A stretch of 64,000 nucleotides of DNA from contig CAXIWW010000817.1 in the NCBI GenBank assembly GCA_964036315.1, forward strand, positions 10,079,501 to 10,143,500, written 5' to 3'. The position numbers and the translations under genes are program-made. This document shows, one piece after another, positions 13,227 through 26,730 of the stretch. The notes beneath the pieces are model-generated. The model did not search any database. It was not told the DNA's origin and worked only from the letters and a program-made list of their open reading frames with translations. Position 1 is the stretch's first letter. Each line of letters opens with the position of its first letter. The stretch is from Acanthosepion esculentum (Eukaryota > Mollusca > Cephalopoda > Sepiida > Sepiidae).

Positions 13227-14893
13227 TGGAACTGTCTCTTGGGTGGGGGGTCGTCTGTATGGGACTTTCTTGGACAGTCTCCTGGGTGGGGGGTCGTCTG
13301 CGTGGGACTTTCACGGACTGGGGGTCGTCTGCCTGGGACATTCTGGGATTGGGGGTCGTGTGTGTGGGACTTTCTTGGACTGGGGGTCGTCTGCGTGGTA
13401 CTTTCTGGGACTGTCTCCTGGGTGGGGAGTCGTCTGTTTGGGACGTTCTGGGACTGTCTCCTGTCTGGGGGGTCGTCTGCGTGGGACTTTCTGGGACTGG
13501 GGGTCGTCTGCATGGATCTTTCTGGGACTGTCTCCTTGGTGGGGGTCGTCTGCTTGGGACTTTGTGGGACAGGGGGTCTTCTGCGTGGGACTTTCTGGGA
13601 CTGGGGGTCTTCTGCGTGGGACTTTCTGGGACTGGGTGTCGTCTGCGTGGGACTTTCTGGGACAGTCTCCTGGGTGGGGGGTCGTCTGCGTGGGACTTTC
13701 TGGGACTGTCTCCTGGGTGGGTGTCGTCTGATTGGGACTTTCTGGGACTGTCTCCTGGGTGGGGGGTCGTCAGCGTGGGACTTTCTGGGAATGGGGGTCG
13801 TCTGCGTGGGACTTTCTGGGACTGTCTCCTGGGTGGGGGTCATCTGTGTTGGACTTTCTGGGACTGGGGGTCATCTGCGTGGGACTTTCTGGGACTGGTG
13901 GTCGTCTGTGTTGGACTTTCTTGGACTGTCTCCTGGGTGGGTGTCGTCTGCGTGGGACTTTCTGGGACAGTCTCCTGGGTGGGAGGTCGTCTGCGTGGGA
14001 CTTTCTGGGACTGTCTCCTGGGTGGCGGTCGTCTGGTTGGGACTTTCTGGGACTGTCTCCTGGGTGGGTGTCGTCTGCGTGGGACTTTCTGGGACAGTCT
14101 CCTGGGTGGGAGGTCGTCTGCGTGGGACTTTCTGGGACTGTCTCCTGGGTGGGTGTCGTCTGCGTGGGACTTTCTGGGACAGTCTCCTGGGTGGCGGTCG
14201 TCTGCGTGGGACTTTCTAGGACTGACTCCTGGGTGTGGGCTTGTCTGTGTGGGACTTTCTGGGACTGTGGGTCGTCTGCGTGGGTCTTTCTGGGACTGGG
14301 AGTCGTCTGCGTGGGACTTACTGGGACTGTCTCCTGGGTGGGGGGTCGTCTGTTTGGGACCTTCTGGGACTGTCACCTGGGTGGGGGGTCTTCCGCATGG
14401 GTCTTTCTGGGACTCCTGGGTGGGGGTCGTCTGCGTGGGACTTTCTCGGACTGGGATCGTCTGCGTGGGACTTTCTGGCAATGGGGTCGTCTGCGTGGGA
14501 CTTTCTATGATTGGGGTGGTCTGCGTGGGAGTTTCTGGGACTGTCTCTTGGGTGGGGGCTCGTCTGTTTGGGCCTTTCTTGGACTGTCTCCTGGGTGGGG
14601 GGTTGTCTGCGTGGGACTTTCTGGGACTGGGGGTCGTCTGCCTGGGACATTCTGGGATTGGGGGTCGTGTGTGTGAGACTTTCTGGGACTGGGGGTCGTC
14701 TCCGTGGGACTTTCTGGGACTGTCTCCTGGGTGGGGGTCGTCTGTTTGGGACATTCTGGGACTGACTCCTGGATGGGGGGTCCTATGCGTGGGACTTTCT
14801 GGGACTGGGGGTCGTCTGCGTGGGACTTTCTGGGACTGTCTCCTGTCTGGGGTGTCGTCTGCGTGGGACTTTCTGGGACTGGGGGTCGTCTGC
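11795..14893 (+). repeat. Higher-order repeat, two copies, period 2408 bp
   Basis: The segment 11795-12485 recurs at 14203-14893 with a constant offset of 2408. Landmarks are GGTGTGGGCTTGTCTG, the shortened CTGGGACTCCTGGGTGG unit, CTCGGACTGGGATCG, CTATGATTGGGGTGG and ATGGGGGGTCCTATGCG. The intervening part includes copies of units from the 8.9-13.2 kb HOR, so the two HOR systems overlap. Confidence 0.75.
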
Positions 14894-17800
14894 GTTGGTC
14901 TTTCTGGGACTGTCTCCTGGGTGGGGGTGGTATGCGTGGGACTTTGTGGGACTGTCTTCTAGATGGTGGGTCGTCTGCGTGGGACATTCTGGGACTGGGG
15001 GTCGTCTGCGTGGGACTTTCTGTGACTGGGGTGGTCTGCGTAGGACTTTCTGGGACTGTCTCCTGGGTGGGGGGTCGTCTGTGTGGGACATTCTGGGACT
15101 GGGGTTCGTCTGCGTGGGACTTTCTGGGACTGGGGGTCGTCTGCGTGGGACTTTCTATGACTTGGGGTCGTCTGCGTCGGACTTTCTTGGACTGTCTCTT
15201 GGGTGGGGGGTCTTCTGTTTGGGACGTTCTTGGACTGTCTCCTGGGTGGGGGGTCGTCTGCGTGGGATTTTCTGGGACTGGGGGTCGTCTGCGTGGGACT
15301 TCCTGGGATTGGGGGTCGTCTGTGTGGGACTTTCTCGGACTGGGGGTCGTCTGCGTGGGACTTTCTGGGACTTGGGATCGTCTCCGTGGGACTTTCTGGG
15401 ACTGTCTCCTGGATGGGGGGTCATCTGTCTGGGACTTTCTGGGACTGGGGGTCTTCTGCGTGGGACTTTCTGAGACTGTCTCCTGAATTAAGGGTCGTCG
15501 GCGTGGGACCTTCTGCGACTGGGGGTCATCTGCGTGGGACTTTCTTGTACTGGGGGTCCTGCATGGACTTTCTGGGACTGTCTCCTGGGTAGGGGGTCGA
15601 CTGCGTGGGACTTTCTGGGACTGGGTGTCGTCTGCGTGGGACTTTCTGGGACAGTCTCCTGGGTGGGGGGTCGTGTGCGTAGGACTCTCTGGGACTGTCC
15701 CCTGGGTGGGGGTCGTCTGGTTGGGACTTTCTGGGACTGGAGGTCGTCTGCCTGGGACTTTCTGGGATTGGGGGTCGTGTGTGTGGGACTTTCTGGGACT
15801 GGGGGTCGTCTTCGTGGGACTTTCTGGGACAGTCTCCTGGGTGAGGGGTCTTCTCCGTGGGACTTTCTGGGACTGTCTCCTGGGTGGGTGTCGTCTGTTT
15901 GGGACTTTCTGGGATTGGGGGTCGTGTGTGTGGGACTTTCTGGGACTGGGGGTCGTCTTCGTGGGACTTTCTGGGACAGTCTCCTGGGTGGGGGGTCGTC
16001 TGCGTGGGAATTTCTGGGACAGGTGGTCGTCTGCGTGGGACTTTCTGGGACTGACTCCTGGATGGGGTTCGTCTGCGTGGGACTTTCTGGGACTGGGGGT
16101 CGTCTGCGTAAGACTTTCTGGGACTGGGGGTCGTCTGAATGGGACTTTCTGGGACTGGGGGTCGTCTGCGTGGGAATTTCTTGGACTGTCTTCTGGGTGG
16201 TGGGGTCGTCTGCGTAGGACTTTCTTGGACTGTCTCCTGGGTGGGGGGTCGTCTGCGTGGGACTTTCTGTGACTGGGGGTCGTCTGCGTGGGACTTTCTG
16301 GGACTGGGGGTCGTCTGCGTGGGACTTTCTGGGACTGTCTCCTGGGTGGGGGGTCGTCTGCGTTGGACTTTCTTGTACTGTTTCCTGGGCGGGGGGGTCG
16401 TCTGCGTGGGACTTTCTGGGACTGGGGGTCGTCTGCGTGGGACTTTCTGGGACTGTCTCCTGTCTGGGGGGTCATCTGCGTGGGACTTTCTGGGACTGGG
16501 GGTCGTCTGCGTGGGTCTTTCTTGGACTGTCTCCTGGGTGGGGGTGGTATGCGTGGGATTTGTGGGACTGTTTTCTAGGTGGTGGGTCGTCTGCGTGGGA
16601 CTTTCTGGGACTGGGGGTCGTCTGGGTGGGACTTTCTGTGACTGGGGTGGTCTGCGTGGGACTTTCTGGGACTGTCTCCTGGGTGGGGGTCGTCTGCGTG
16701 GGACATTCTGGGACTGGGGGTCGTCTGCGTGGGACTTTCTGGGACTGGGGGTCGTCTGCGTGGGACTTTCTATGAATTGGGGTCGTCTGCGTCGGACTTT
16801 CTGGGACTGTCTCTTGGGTGGGGGGTCGTCTGTTTGGGACTTTCTTGGACTGTCTCCTGGGTGGGGGGTCCTCTGCGTGGGATTTTCTTGGACTGGGGGT
16901 CGTCTGCGTGGTACTTCCTGGGATTGGGGGTCGTCTGTGTGGGACTTTCTTGGACTGGGGGTCGTCTGCGTGGGACTTTCTGGGACTTGGGGTCGTCTCC
17001 GTGGGACTTTCTGGGACTGTCTCCTGGTGGGGGTTCGTCTGTGTGGGACATTCTGGGACTGAAGGGTTTCTGCGTGGGAATTTCTGCGACTGTCTCCTGG
17101 ATTGGGGGTCGTCGGCGTGGGACCTTCTGGGACTGGGGGTCATCTGCGTGGGACTTTCTTGTACTGGGGGTCGTCTGCATGGATTTCTGGGACTGTCTCC
17201 TGGGTAGGGGGTTGTCTGCGTGGGACTTTCTAGGACTGGGGGTCGTCTGCGTGGGTCTTTCTGGGACTGTCTCCTGGGTGGGGGTCGTCTGCTTGTGACA
17301 TTTTGGGACTGGGGGTCGTCTTCGTGGGACTTCCTGGGATTGGGGGTCGTCTGTGTGGGACTTTCTTGGACTGCGGGTCGTCTGCGTGGTACTTTCTGGG
17401 ACTTGGGGTCGTCTCCGTGGGACTTTCTGGGACTGTCTCCTGGATGGGGGGTCGTCTGTGTGGGACTTTCTGGGACTGGGGGTCTTCTGCGTGGGACTTT
17501 CTGCGACTGTCTCCTGGATTGGGGGTCGTCGGCGTGGGACCTTCTTGGACTGGGTGTCATCTGCGTGGGACTTTCTTGTACTGGGTGTCGTCTGCATGGA
17601 CTTTCTGGGACTGTCTCCTGGGTGGGGGTCGTCTGCGTGGGACTTTCTGGGACTGGGTGTCGTCTGCGTGGGTCTTTATGGGACAGTCCCTTGGGTGGGT
17701 GGTTGTCTGCGTGGGACTCTCTGGGACTGTCTCCTGGGTGGGGGTCGTCTGGTTGGGACTTTCTTGGACTGTCTCCTGGGTGGGGGGTCGTCTGCGTGGG

Positions 17801-18360
17801 ACTTTCTGGGCCTGGGGGACGTCTGCCTGGGACTTTCTGGGATTGGGGATCGTGTGTGTGGGACTTTCTGGGACTGGGGGTCGTCTCCGTGGGACTTTCT
17901 GGGACATTCTCCTGGGTGAGCCGTCTTCTGCGTGGGACTTTCTGGGACTGTCTCCTGGGTGGGGGTCGTCTGTTTGGGACTTTCTGGGACTGGGGGTCGT
18001 CTGCGTGGGACTTTCTGGGACTGGGGGTCGTCTGAGTGGGACTTTCTGGGACTGCGGGTCGTCTGCGTGGCACTTTCTGGGACTCTCTCCTGGGTGGTGG
18101 GGTCGTCTGCGTAGGACTTTCTTGGACTGTCTCCTGGGACTGGGGGTCGTCTGCGTGGGACTTTCTGGGACTGGGGGTCGTCTGCGTGGGACTTTCTGGG
18201 ACTGGGGGTCGTCTGCGTGGGACTTTCTGGGACTGTCTCCTGTCTGGGGGGTCGTCTGCGTGGGACTTTCTGGGACTGGGGGTCGTCTGCGTGGGTCTTT
18301 CTGGGACTGTCTCCTGGGTGGGGGTGGTATGCGTGGGACTTTGTGGGACTGTCTTCTAGG
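14870..18360 (+). repeat. Higher-order repeat, three copies, period about 1.62-1.78 kb
   Basis: The GGGGGTGGTATGCG unit followed by GTCTTCTAG lies near 14925, 16543 and 18323, offsets of about 1618 and 1780. The second landmark, GGGGTCGTCTGCGTCGGAC then CTCTTGGGTGG, occurs near 15160 and 16775 (offset 1615). Copies 14870-15600 and 16490-17210 are collinear. The third is represented by its first part and by a related run near 18550-18680. Confidence 0.65.
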
Positions 18361-19149
18361 TGGTGGAGTCGTCTGCGTGGGACTTTCTGGGACTGGGGGT
18401 CGTCTGGGTGGGACTTTCTGTGACTGGGGTGGTCTTCGTATGATTTTCTGGGACTGTCTCCTGGGTGGGGGGTCGTCTGCGTGGGACATTCTTGGACTGG
18501 GGGTCGTCTGCGTGGGACATTCTGGGACTGGGGGTCGTCTGCGTGGGACTTTCTATGACTTGGGGTCATCTGCGCCGGACATTCTGGGACTGTCTCTTGG
18601 GTGGGGGGTCGTCTGTTTGGGACTTTCTTGGACTGTCTCCTGGGTGGGGGGTCGTCTGCGTGGGATTTTCTTGGACTGGGTGTCGTCTGCGTGGGACTTT
18701 CTGGGACTGGGTTTCGTCTGCGTGGGACTTTCTGGGACAGTCTCCTAGGTTGGGGTCGTCTGTTTGGGACTTTCTGGGAATGTCTCCTGGGTGGGGGGTC
18801 GTCTGCGTGGGACTTTCTGGGACTGGGGGTCGTCTGCGTGGGAATTTCTGGGACAGTCTCCTGGGTGGGGGGTCGTCTACGTTGGACATTCTTGGACTGG
18901 GGGTCGTCTGCGTCGGCCTTTCTATGACTGGGGGTCGTCTGCGTCGGACTTTCTGGGACTGTCTCCTGGGTAGGGTATGGTCGGTTTGGGACTTTCTTGG
19001 ACTGTCTCCTGGGTTGGGGGTCGTCTGCGTGTGACTTTCTGGGACTGGGGGTCGTCTGCGTGGGACTTTCTTGGATTGGGGGTCGTCTGTGTGGGACTTT
19101 CTTGGACTGGCGTTCGTCTGCGTGGGACTTTCTGGGACTGTCTCCTGGG

Positions 19150-22100
19150 TGGGGGGTCGTCTGTTTGGGACGTTCTGGGACTGATTCCTGACTGGATGGG
19201 TCGTCTGCGTGGGACTTTCTGGGACTGATTCCTGACTGGGAGGTCGTCTGCGTGGGACTTTCTGGGACTGGGGGTCGTCTGCGTTGGACTTTCTGGGACA
19301 GTCTCCTGAGTTGGGGTCGACTGTTTGGGACTTTCTGGGACAGTCTCCTGGGTGGGGGGTCGTCTGCGTGGGACTTTCTGGGACTGGGGGTCGTCTGCGT
19401 GGGACTTTCTGGGACTCTCTCCTGGGTGGGGGATCGTCTACGTGGGACATTTTTGGACTGGGGGTCGTCTGCGTCGGACTTTCTACGACTGGGGGTCGTC
19501 TGCGTCGGACTTTCTGGGACTGTCCCCTGGGTGGGGGATCGTCTGTTTGGGACTTTCTTGGACTGTCTCCTGGGTTGGGGTTCGTCTGCGTGGGACTTTC
19601 TGGGACTGGGGGTCGTCTGCGTGGGACTTTCTGGGATTGGGGCTCGTCTGTGTGGGAGTTTCTTGGACTGGCAGTCGTCTGCGTGGGACTTTCTGGGACT
19701 GTCTCCTGGGTGGGGGTTCGTCTGATTGGGACGTTCTGGGACTGTCTCCTGGGTGTGGGGTCGTCTGCTTGGGACTTTCTGGGACTGGGGTCGTCTCCGT
19801 GAGACTTTCTGGAACTGTCTCCTGGATGGGCGTCGTCTGCGTGGGACTTTCTGGGACTGGGGTTCGTCTGCGTGGGACTTTCTGGGACAGTCTCCTAGGT
19901 TGGGGTCGTCTGTTTGGGACTTTCTGGGACTGTCTCCTGGGTGGGGTGTCGAATGTTTGGGACATTCTTGGACAGTCTCCTGGTTGGGGGTCGTCGGCGT
20001 GGGACTATCTGGGACTGGGGGTCATCTGTGTGGGACTTACTTGTACTGGGGGTTGTCTGCGTGGACTTTGTGGGACTGTCTCCTGGGTGGGGGGTCGTCT
20101 GCGTGGGACATTCTGGGACTGGGGTGGTCGTCTGTATGGGACTTTCTGGGACAGTCTCCTGGATGGGGTGTCGTCTGCGTGGGACTTTCTGGGAATGAGG
20201 GTCGTCTGCGTGGGACTTTTCTGGGACTGGGGTTTCGTCTGCGCGGGAGTTTCTGGGACTGGGGGTCGTCTGCGTGGGACTTTCTGGGATTGGGGGTCGT
20301 CTGTGTGGGACTTTCTTGGACTGGCGGTCGTCTGCGTGGGACTTTCTGGGACTGTCTCCTGTGTGGGGGGTCGTCTGTTTGGGACATTCTGGGACTGTCT
20401 CCAGGGTGTGGGGTCGTCTGCGTGGGACTTTCTGGGACTGGTGGTCGTCTCCGTGAGACTTTCTTGGACTGTCTCCTGGATGGGTGTCGTCTGCGTGGGA
20501 CTTTCTGGGACTGTCTCCTGGGGGGGTCGTCTGCGCGGGACTTTCTGTGACTTGGGGTCATCTGCATGGGACTTTCTGTGACTGTCTCCTGGGTGGGTCG
20601 TCTGCGCGGGACTTTCTGGGACTGGGGGTCGTCTGCGTGGGACGTGCTGGGACTGTCTCATGGGTGTGGGGTCGTCTACGTGGGACATTCTAGGACTGGG
20701 GGTCGTCTGCGTCGGTGGTGGGTCGTATGTTTGGGACTTTCTTGGACTGTCTCCTGGGTTGGGGGTCGTCTGCGTGGGACTTTTTGGGACTGGGGGTCGT
20801 CTGCGTGGGACTTTCTGGGATTGGGGGTCGTCTGTGTGGGACTTTCTCTGACTGGGGGTCGTCTCTTTGGGACTTTCTGGGACTGTCTCGTGTGTGGGTG
20901 GTCGTCTGTTTGGGACGTTCTGGGACTGATTCCTGACTGGATGGGTCGTCTGCGTGGGACTTTCTGGGACTGATTCCTGACTGGGGGGTCGTCTGCGTGG
21001 TACTTTCTGGGACTGAGGGTCGTCTGCGTCGGACTTTCTATGGCTGGGGGTCGTCTGCGTCGGACTTTCTGGGACTGTCTCCTGGGTCGGGGGGTCGTTT
21101 GCTTGGGACATGGTGGGACTGGGGTTCGTCTGCGTGGGACTTTCCGGGACTGGGGGTCGTCTGCGTTGGACTTTATGGGACTGTCTCCTGGGTGGGGGGT
21201 CGTCTACGTGCGACGTTCTTGGACTGGGGGTCGTGTGCGTGGGACTTTCTATGACTGTGGGTCGTCTGCGTCGGACTTTCTGGGACTGGGATTCGTCTGC
21301 GTGGGACTTTCTATGACTGGGAGTCGTCTGCGTGGGACTTTCTGGGACTGTCTCCTGGGTGGGGGGTCGTCTACGTGGGACATTCTTGGACTGGGGGTCG
21401 TCTGCGTGGGACTTTCTATGACTGGGGGTCGTCTGCGTGGGACTTTCTGGGACTGTCTCCTGGGTGGGGGATCGTCTGTTTGGGACTTTCTTGGACTGTC
21501 TCCTGGTTTGGGGGTCGTCTGCGTGGGACTTTCTGGGACTGGGAGTCGTCTGCGTAGGACTTTCTGGGACTGGGGGTCGTCTGTGTGGGACTTTCTGGGA
21601 CAGTCTCCTGGGTGGGGTGTCGACTGTTTGGGACTTTCTGGGACAGTCTCCTGGTTGGGGTCGACTGTTTGGGACTTTCTGGGACTGGGGTTCGTCTGCC
21701 TGGGACTATCTATGACTGGGGGTCGTCTGCGTGGGACTTTCTGGGAGAGTCTCCTAGGTGGGGGATCGTCTACGTGGGACATTCTTGGACTGGGGGTCGT
21801 CTGCGTCGGACTTTCTACGACTGGGGGTCGTTTGTGTCGGACTTTCTGGGATTGGGGGTCGTCTGTCTGGGAGTTTCTTGGACTGGCGGTCGTCTGCGTG
21901 GGACTTTCTGGGACTGTCTCCTGGGTGGGGGGTCGTCTGCGTGGGACTTTCTGGGACTGGGGTCGTCTCCGTGAGACTTTCTGGAACTGTCTCCTGGATG
22001 GGCGTCGTCTGCGTGGGACTTTCTGGGACTGTCTCCGGGGTGGGGTGTCGTCTGCGTGGGACTTTCTGGGACTGGGGTTCGTCTGCGTGGGACTTTCTGG

Positions 22101-22215
22101 GACAGTCTCCTAGGTTGGGGTCGTCTGTTTGGGACTTTCTGGGACTGTCTCCTGGGTGGGGTGTCGAATGTTTGGGACATTCTTGGAGAGTCTCCTGGTT
22201 GGGGGTCGTCGGCGT
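19150..22215 (+). repeat. Dispersed HOR copies, offsets about 1747 and 2215 bp
   Basis: A unit pair with CTGATTCCTGACTGGATGGG lies at 19181 and again at 20928 (offset 1747), each followed by another CTGATTCCTGACTGGG unit. Separately, a run with CTCCTAGGTTGGGGTCG, GGTGTCGAATGTTTGGGAC, CTGGTTGGGGGTCGTCGG and GACTATCTGGGAC occurs at about 19890-20015 and 22105-22225 (offset 2215). These variants are rare outside this stretch. Confidence 0.6.
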
Positions 22216-25200
22216 GGGACTATCTGGGACTGGGGTCGTCTGCGTGGGACTTCCTGGGACTGTCTCCTGGGTGGGGGTCGTCTGCGTGGGACTCTCTTGG
22301 ACTGTCTCCTGGGTGGGGGTCGTCTGCGTGAAACTTTCTGGGACTGGGGTCGTCTGCGTGGGACTTCCTGGGACTGTCTCCTGGGTGGGGGTCGTCTGTT
22401 TCGGATTTCTGGGACTGGGGGTCGTCTGCGTGGGACTTTCTGGGACTGTCTCCTGGGTGGGGGTGTCGTCTGCGTAGGACTTTCTTGGACTGTCTCCTGT
22501 GTGGGGCGTCGTCTGCGTGGGACTTTCTGGGACTGGGTGTCGTCTGCGTGGGACTTTCTGGGACTGTCTCCTGTCTAGGGGGTCGTCTGCGTGGGTCTTT
22601 CTGGGACTGTCTCCTGGGTGGGGGTCGTCTGCGTGGAACTTTGTGGGACTGTCTTCTAGGTTGTGGGTCGTCTGCGTGTGACTTTCTGGGACTGGGGGTC
22701 GTCTGCGTGGGACTTTCTGGGAAATGTCTGCTAGGTGGGGGGTCGTCTGCGTGGGACATTGTGGGACTGGGGGTCGTCTTCGTGGGACTTTCTGGGACAG
22801 TCTCCTGGGTGGGGGTCGTCTTTTTGGGATTCTCTGGGACTGTCTCCTGGGGGGCGTCTGCGTGGGACTTTCTGGGACTGGGGTCGTCTGCGTGGGACTT
22901 TCTTGGACTGTCTCCTGGGTGGGGGGTCGTCTGTTTAAGACTTTCTGGGACTGGGGGTCGTCTGCGTGGGATTTTGTGGGACTGGGGGTCGTCTGTTTGG
23001 GACTTTCTGGGACTTGGGGTCGTCTGCGTGGGACTTTCTGGGACTGTCTCATGGGTGGGGGGGTCGTCTGCGTAGGACTTTCTTGGACTGTCTCATGGGT
23101 GGGGGTCGTCTGCGTGGGACTTTCTGGGACTGGGGGTCGTCTTCGTGGGACTTTCTGGGAAATGTCTGCTGGATGGGGGGTCGTCTGCGTGGGACTTTGT
23201 GGGACTGGGGGTCATCTGCGTGGGACTTTCCGGGACTGGGGATCGTCTGCGTGGGACTTTCTGTGTCTGTCTCCTGGGTGGGGGTCGTCTGCGTGGGACT
23301 TTCTGGGACTGGAGGTCGTCTGCATGGGACTTTCTGGGACTGTCTCCTGGGCTGGGTTTCGTCTGCGTGGGACTTTCTGTGACTGTCTCCTGGGTATAGG
23401 GCCGTCTGCCTCGGACTTTCTGGGACTGTCTCCTGGGTGGGGGGTCGTCTGCGTGGGACTTTCTGGGAATGGGGGTCGTCTGCGTAGGACTTTCTGGGAC
23501 TGTCTCCTGGGTGGTGGGTCGTCTGAAGGGGCCTTTTTGGGACTGGGGATCGTCTGCGTGGGACTTTCTGGGAATTGGGGTCGTCTGCGTGGGACTTTCT
23601 GGGACTGTCTCCTGGGTGGGGGTCGTCTGCGTGGGTTTTTCTGGGAATGGGGGTCGTCTGCGTGGGACTTTCTGGGACTGGGGGTCGTCTGTGTTGGACT
23701 TTCTTGGACTGTCTCCTGGGTGGGGGTTGTCTGCGTGGGACATTCTGGGACTGTCTACTGGGTGGGGGTCGTCTGTTTGGGACTTTCTGGGACTGTCTCC
23801 TGGGTGGGGGGTCGTCTGCGATGGAATTTCTGGGACAGGGGGTCGTCTGGGTGGGACTTTCTTGGACTGACTCCTGGGTGGGGGGTCGTCTGTGTGGGAC
23901 TTTCTGGGACTGTCTCCAGGGTGGGGGGTCGTCTGCGTGGGACTTTCTGGGATTGGGATGGTCTGCGTGGGACTTTCTGGGACTGTCTCCTGTCTGGGGG
24001 CTCGTCTGCGTGGGACTTTCTGGTACTGTCTCCAGGGTGGGGGGTCGTCTGCGTGGGAATTTCTTGGACAGGGGGTCGTCTGCGTGGGAATTTCTGGGAC
24101 TGACTTCTGGGTGGGTGGTCGTCTGTGTGGGATTTTCTGTGACTGGGGTTCGTCTGAGTGGGACTTTCTGGGACTGGGGGTCGTCTGCGTGGGACTTTCT
24201 GGGACTGTCTACTGGGTGGGGGGTGTCGTCTGCGTAGGACATTCTTGGACTGTCTCCTGGGTGCGGGGTCGTCTGCGTGGTACTTTCTGGGACTTGGGTC
24301 GTCTTCGTGGGACTTTATGGGACAGGGGTCGTCTGCGTGGGACTTTGTGGGACTGTCTCCTGGGTGGGGGGGTCGTCTGCCTAGGACTTTCTTGTACAGT
24401 CTCCTGGGTGGGGGGTCGTCTGTGTGGGACTTTCTGGGACTGGGGGTCGTCTGCGTGGGACTTTCTGGGAAATGTCTGCTGGGTGGGGGGTCGTCTGCGT
24501 GGGACTTTGTGGGACTGGGGTCATCTGCGTGGTTCTTTCTGGGACTGGGGGTCGTCTGCGTGGGACTTTCTGGGACTGACTCCTGGGTGGGGGGTCGTCT
24601 GCGTGGGACTTTCTGGTACTGTCTCCAGGGTGGGGGGGTCGTCTGCATGGGAATTACTGGGACTGCCTCCTGGGTGGGTGTCGTCTGCGTGGGACTTTCT
24701 TGGACTGTCTCCTGCGTGGGGGTCGTCTGCGTGAAACTTTCTGGGACTGGGATCGTCTGCGTGGGACTTCCTGGGACTGTCTCCTGGGTGGGGGTCGTCT
24801 GTTTCGGATTTCTGGGACTGGGGGTCGTCTGCGTGGGACTTTCTGGGACTGTCTCCTGGGTGGGGTGTCGTCTGCGTAGGACTTTCTTGGACTGTCTCCT
24901 GGGTGTGGGGTCGTCTGCGTGGGACTTTCTGTGACTGGGTGTCGTCTGCGTGGGACTTTCTGGGACTGTCTCCTGGGTGGGGGGTCGTCTGTTTAAGACT
25001 TTCTGGGACTGGCGGTCGTCTGCGTGGGATTTTTTGGGACTGTCTTCTAGGTGGTGGGTCGTCTGCGTGGGACTTTCTGGGACTGGCGGTCGTCTGCATG
25101 GGACTTTCTGTGACTGGGGGTCGTCTTCGCGGGACTTTCTGGGACTGGGTGTCGTCTGCGTGGGACTTTCTGGGAAATGTCTGCTAGGTGGGGGGTCGTC

Positions 25201-26730
25201 TGCGTGGGACATTGTGGGACTGGGGGTCGTCTTCGTGGGACTTTCTGGGACAGTCTCCTGGGTGGGGGGTCGTCTTTTTGGGATTCTCTGGGACTGTCTC
25301 CTGGGGGGTGCGTCTGCGTGGGACTTTCTGGGACTGGGGTCGTCTGCGTGGGACTTTCTTGGACTGTCTCCTGGGTGGGGGGTCGTCTTTTTAAGACTTT
25401 CTGGGACTGGCGGTCGTCTGCGTGGGATTTTTTGGGACTGGGGGTCGTCTGTTTGGGACTTTCTGGGACTTGGGGTCGTCTGCGTGGGACTTTCTGGGAC
25501 TGTCTCATGGGTGGGGGTCGTCTGCGTAGGACTTTCTTGGACTGTCTCCTGGGTGAGGGTCGTCTGCGTGGGACTTTCTGGGACTGGGGGTCGTCTTCGT
25601 GGGACTTTCTGGGAAATGTCTGCTGGATGGGCGGTCGTCTGCGTGGGACTTTGTGGGACTGGGGGTCATCTGCGTGGGACTTTCTGGGACTGGGGATCGT
25701 CTGCGTGGGACTTTCTGGGACTGTCTCCTGGGTGGGGGTCTTCTGCGTGGGACTTTCTGGGACTGGAGGTCGTCTGCATGGGACTTTCTGGGACTGTCTC
25801 CTGGGCTGGGTGTCGTCTGCGTCGGACTTTCTGTGACTGTCTCCTGGGTGGGGGCCGTCTGCGTCGGACTTTCTGGGAGTGTCTCCTGGGTGGGGGGTCG
25901 TCTGCGTGGGACTTTCTGGGAATGGGGGTCGTCTGCGTGGGACTTTCTGGGACTGTCTCCTGGGTGGTGGGTCGTCTGAAGGGGCCTTTTTGAGACTGGG
26001 GATCGTCTGCGTGGGACTTTCTGGGAATTGGGGTCGTCTGCGTGGGTTTTTCTGGGAATGGGGGTCGTCTGCGTGGGACCTTCTGGGACTGGGGGTCGTC
26101 TGTGTTGGACTTTCTTGGACTGTCTCCTGGGTGGGGGTCGTCTGCGTGGGACTTTCTGGGACTGTCTCCTGGGTGGGGGTCGTCTGTTTGGGACTTTCTG
26201 GGACTGTCTCCTCGGTGGGGGGTCGTCTGCGTTGGAATTTCTGGGACAGGGGGTCGTCTGCGTGGGACTTTCTTGGACTGACTCCTGGGTGGGGGGTCGT
26301 CTGTGTGGGACTTTCTGGGACTGTCTCCAGGGTGGGGGGTCGTCTGCGTGGGACTTTCTGGGATTGGGATGGTCTGCGTGGGACTTTCTGGGACTGTCTC
26401 CTGTCTGGGGGCTCGTCTGCGTGGGACTTTCTGGTACTGTCTCCAGGGTGGGGGGTCGTCTGCGTGGGAATTTCTTTGACAGGGGGTCGTCTGCGTGGGA
26501 ATTTCTGGGACTGACTTGTGGGTGGAGGGTCGTCTGCGTGGGATTTTCTGGGACTGGGGTTCGTCTGAGTGGGACTTTCTGGGACTGGGGGTCGTCTGCG
26601 TGGGACTTTCTGGGACTGTCTACTGGCTGCGGGGGGTCGTCTGCGTAGGACATTCTTGGACTGTCTCCTGGGTGGGGGGTCGTCTGCGTGGGACTTTGTG
26701 GGACTTGGGTCGTCTTCGTGGGACTTTATG
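22200..26730 (+). repeat. Higher-order repeat, two copies, period about 2.41-2.45 kb
   Basis: The segment 22200-24320 is followed by a second copy at about 24660-26730. Landmarks and offsets: GTCTGTTTCGGATTTCTGGG near 22396/24808 (2412); GAAATGTCTGCTAGGTGG near 22721/25174 (2453); GAAATGTCTGCTGGATGG near 23158/25612 (2454); GGGATTGGGATGGTCTGCG near 23949/26360 (2411). The drift of about 42 bp equals one long unit. Order of unit types agrees over most of 2 kb, including the GGGGCGTCTGCG unit near 22850 and its partner GGGGTGCGTCTGCG near 25305. Confidence 0.75.
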
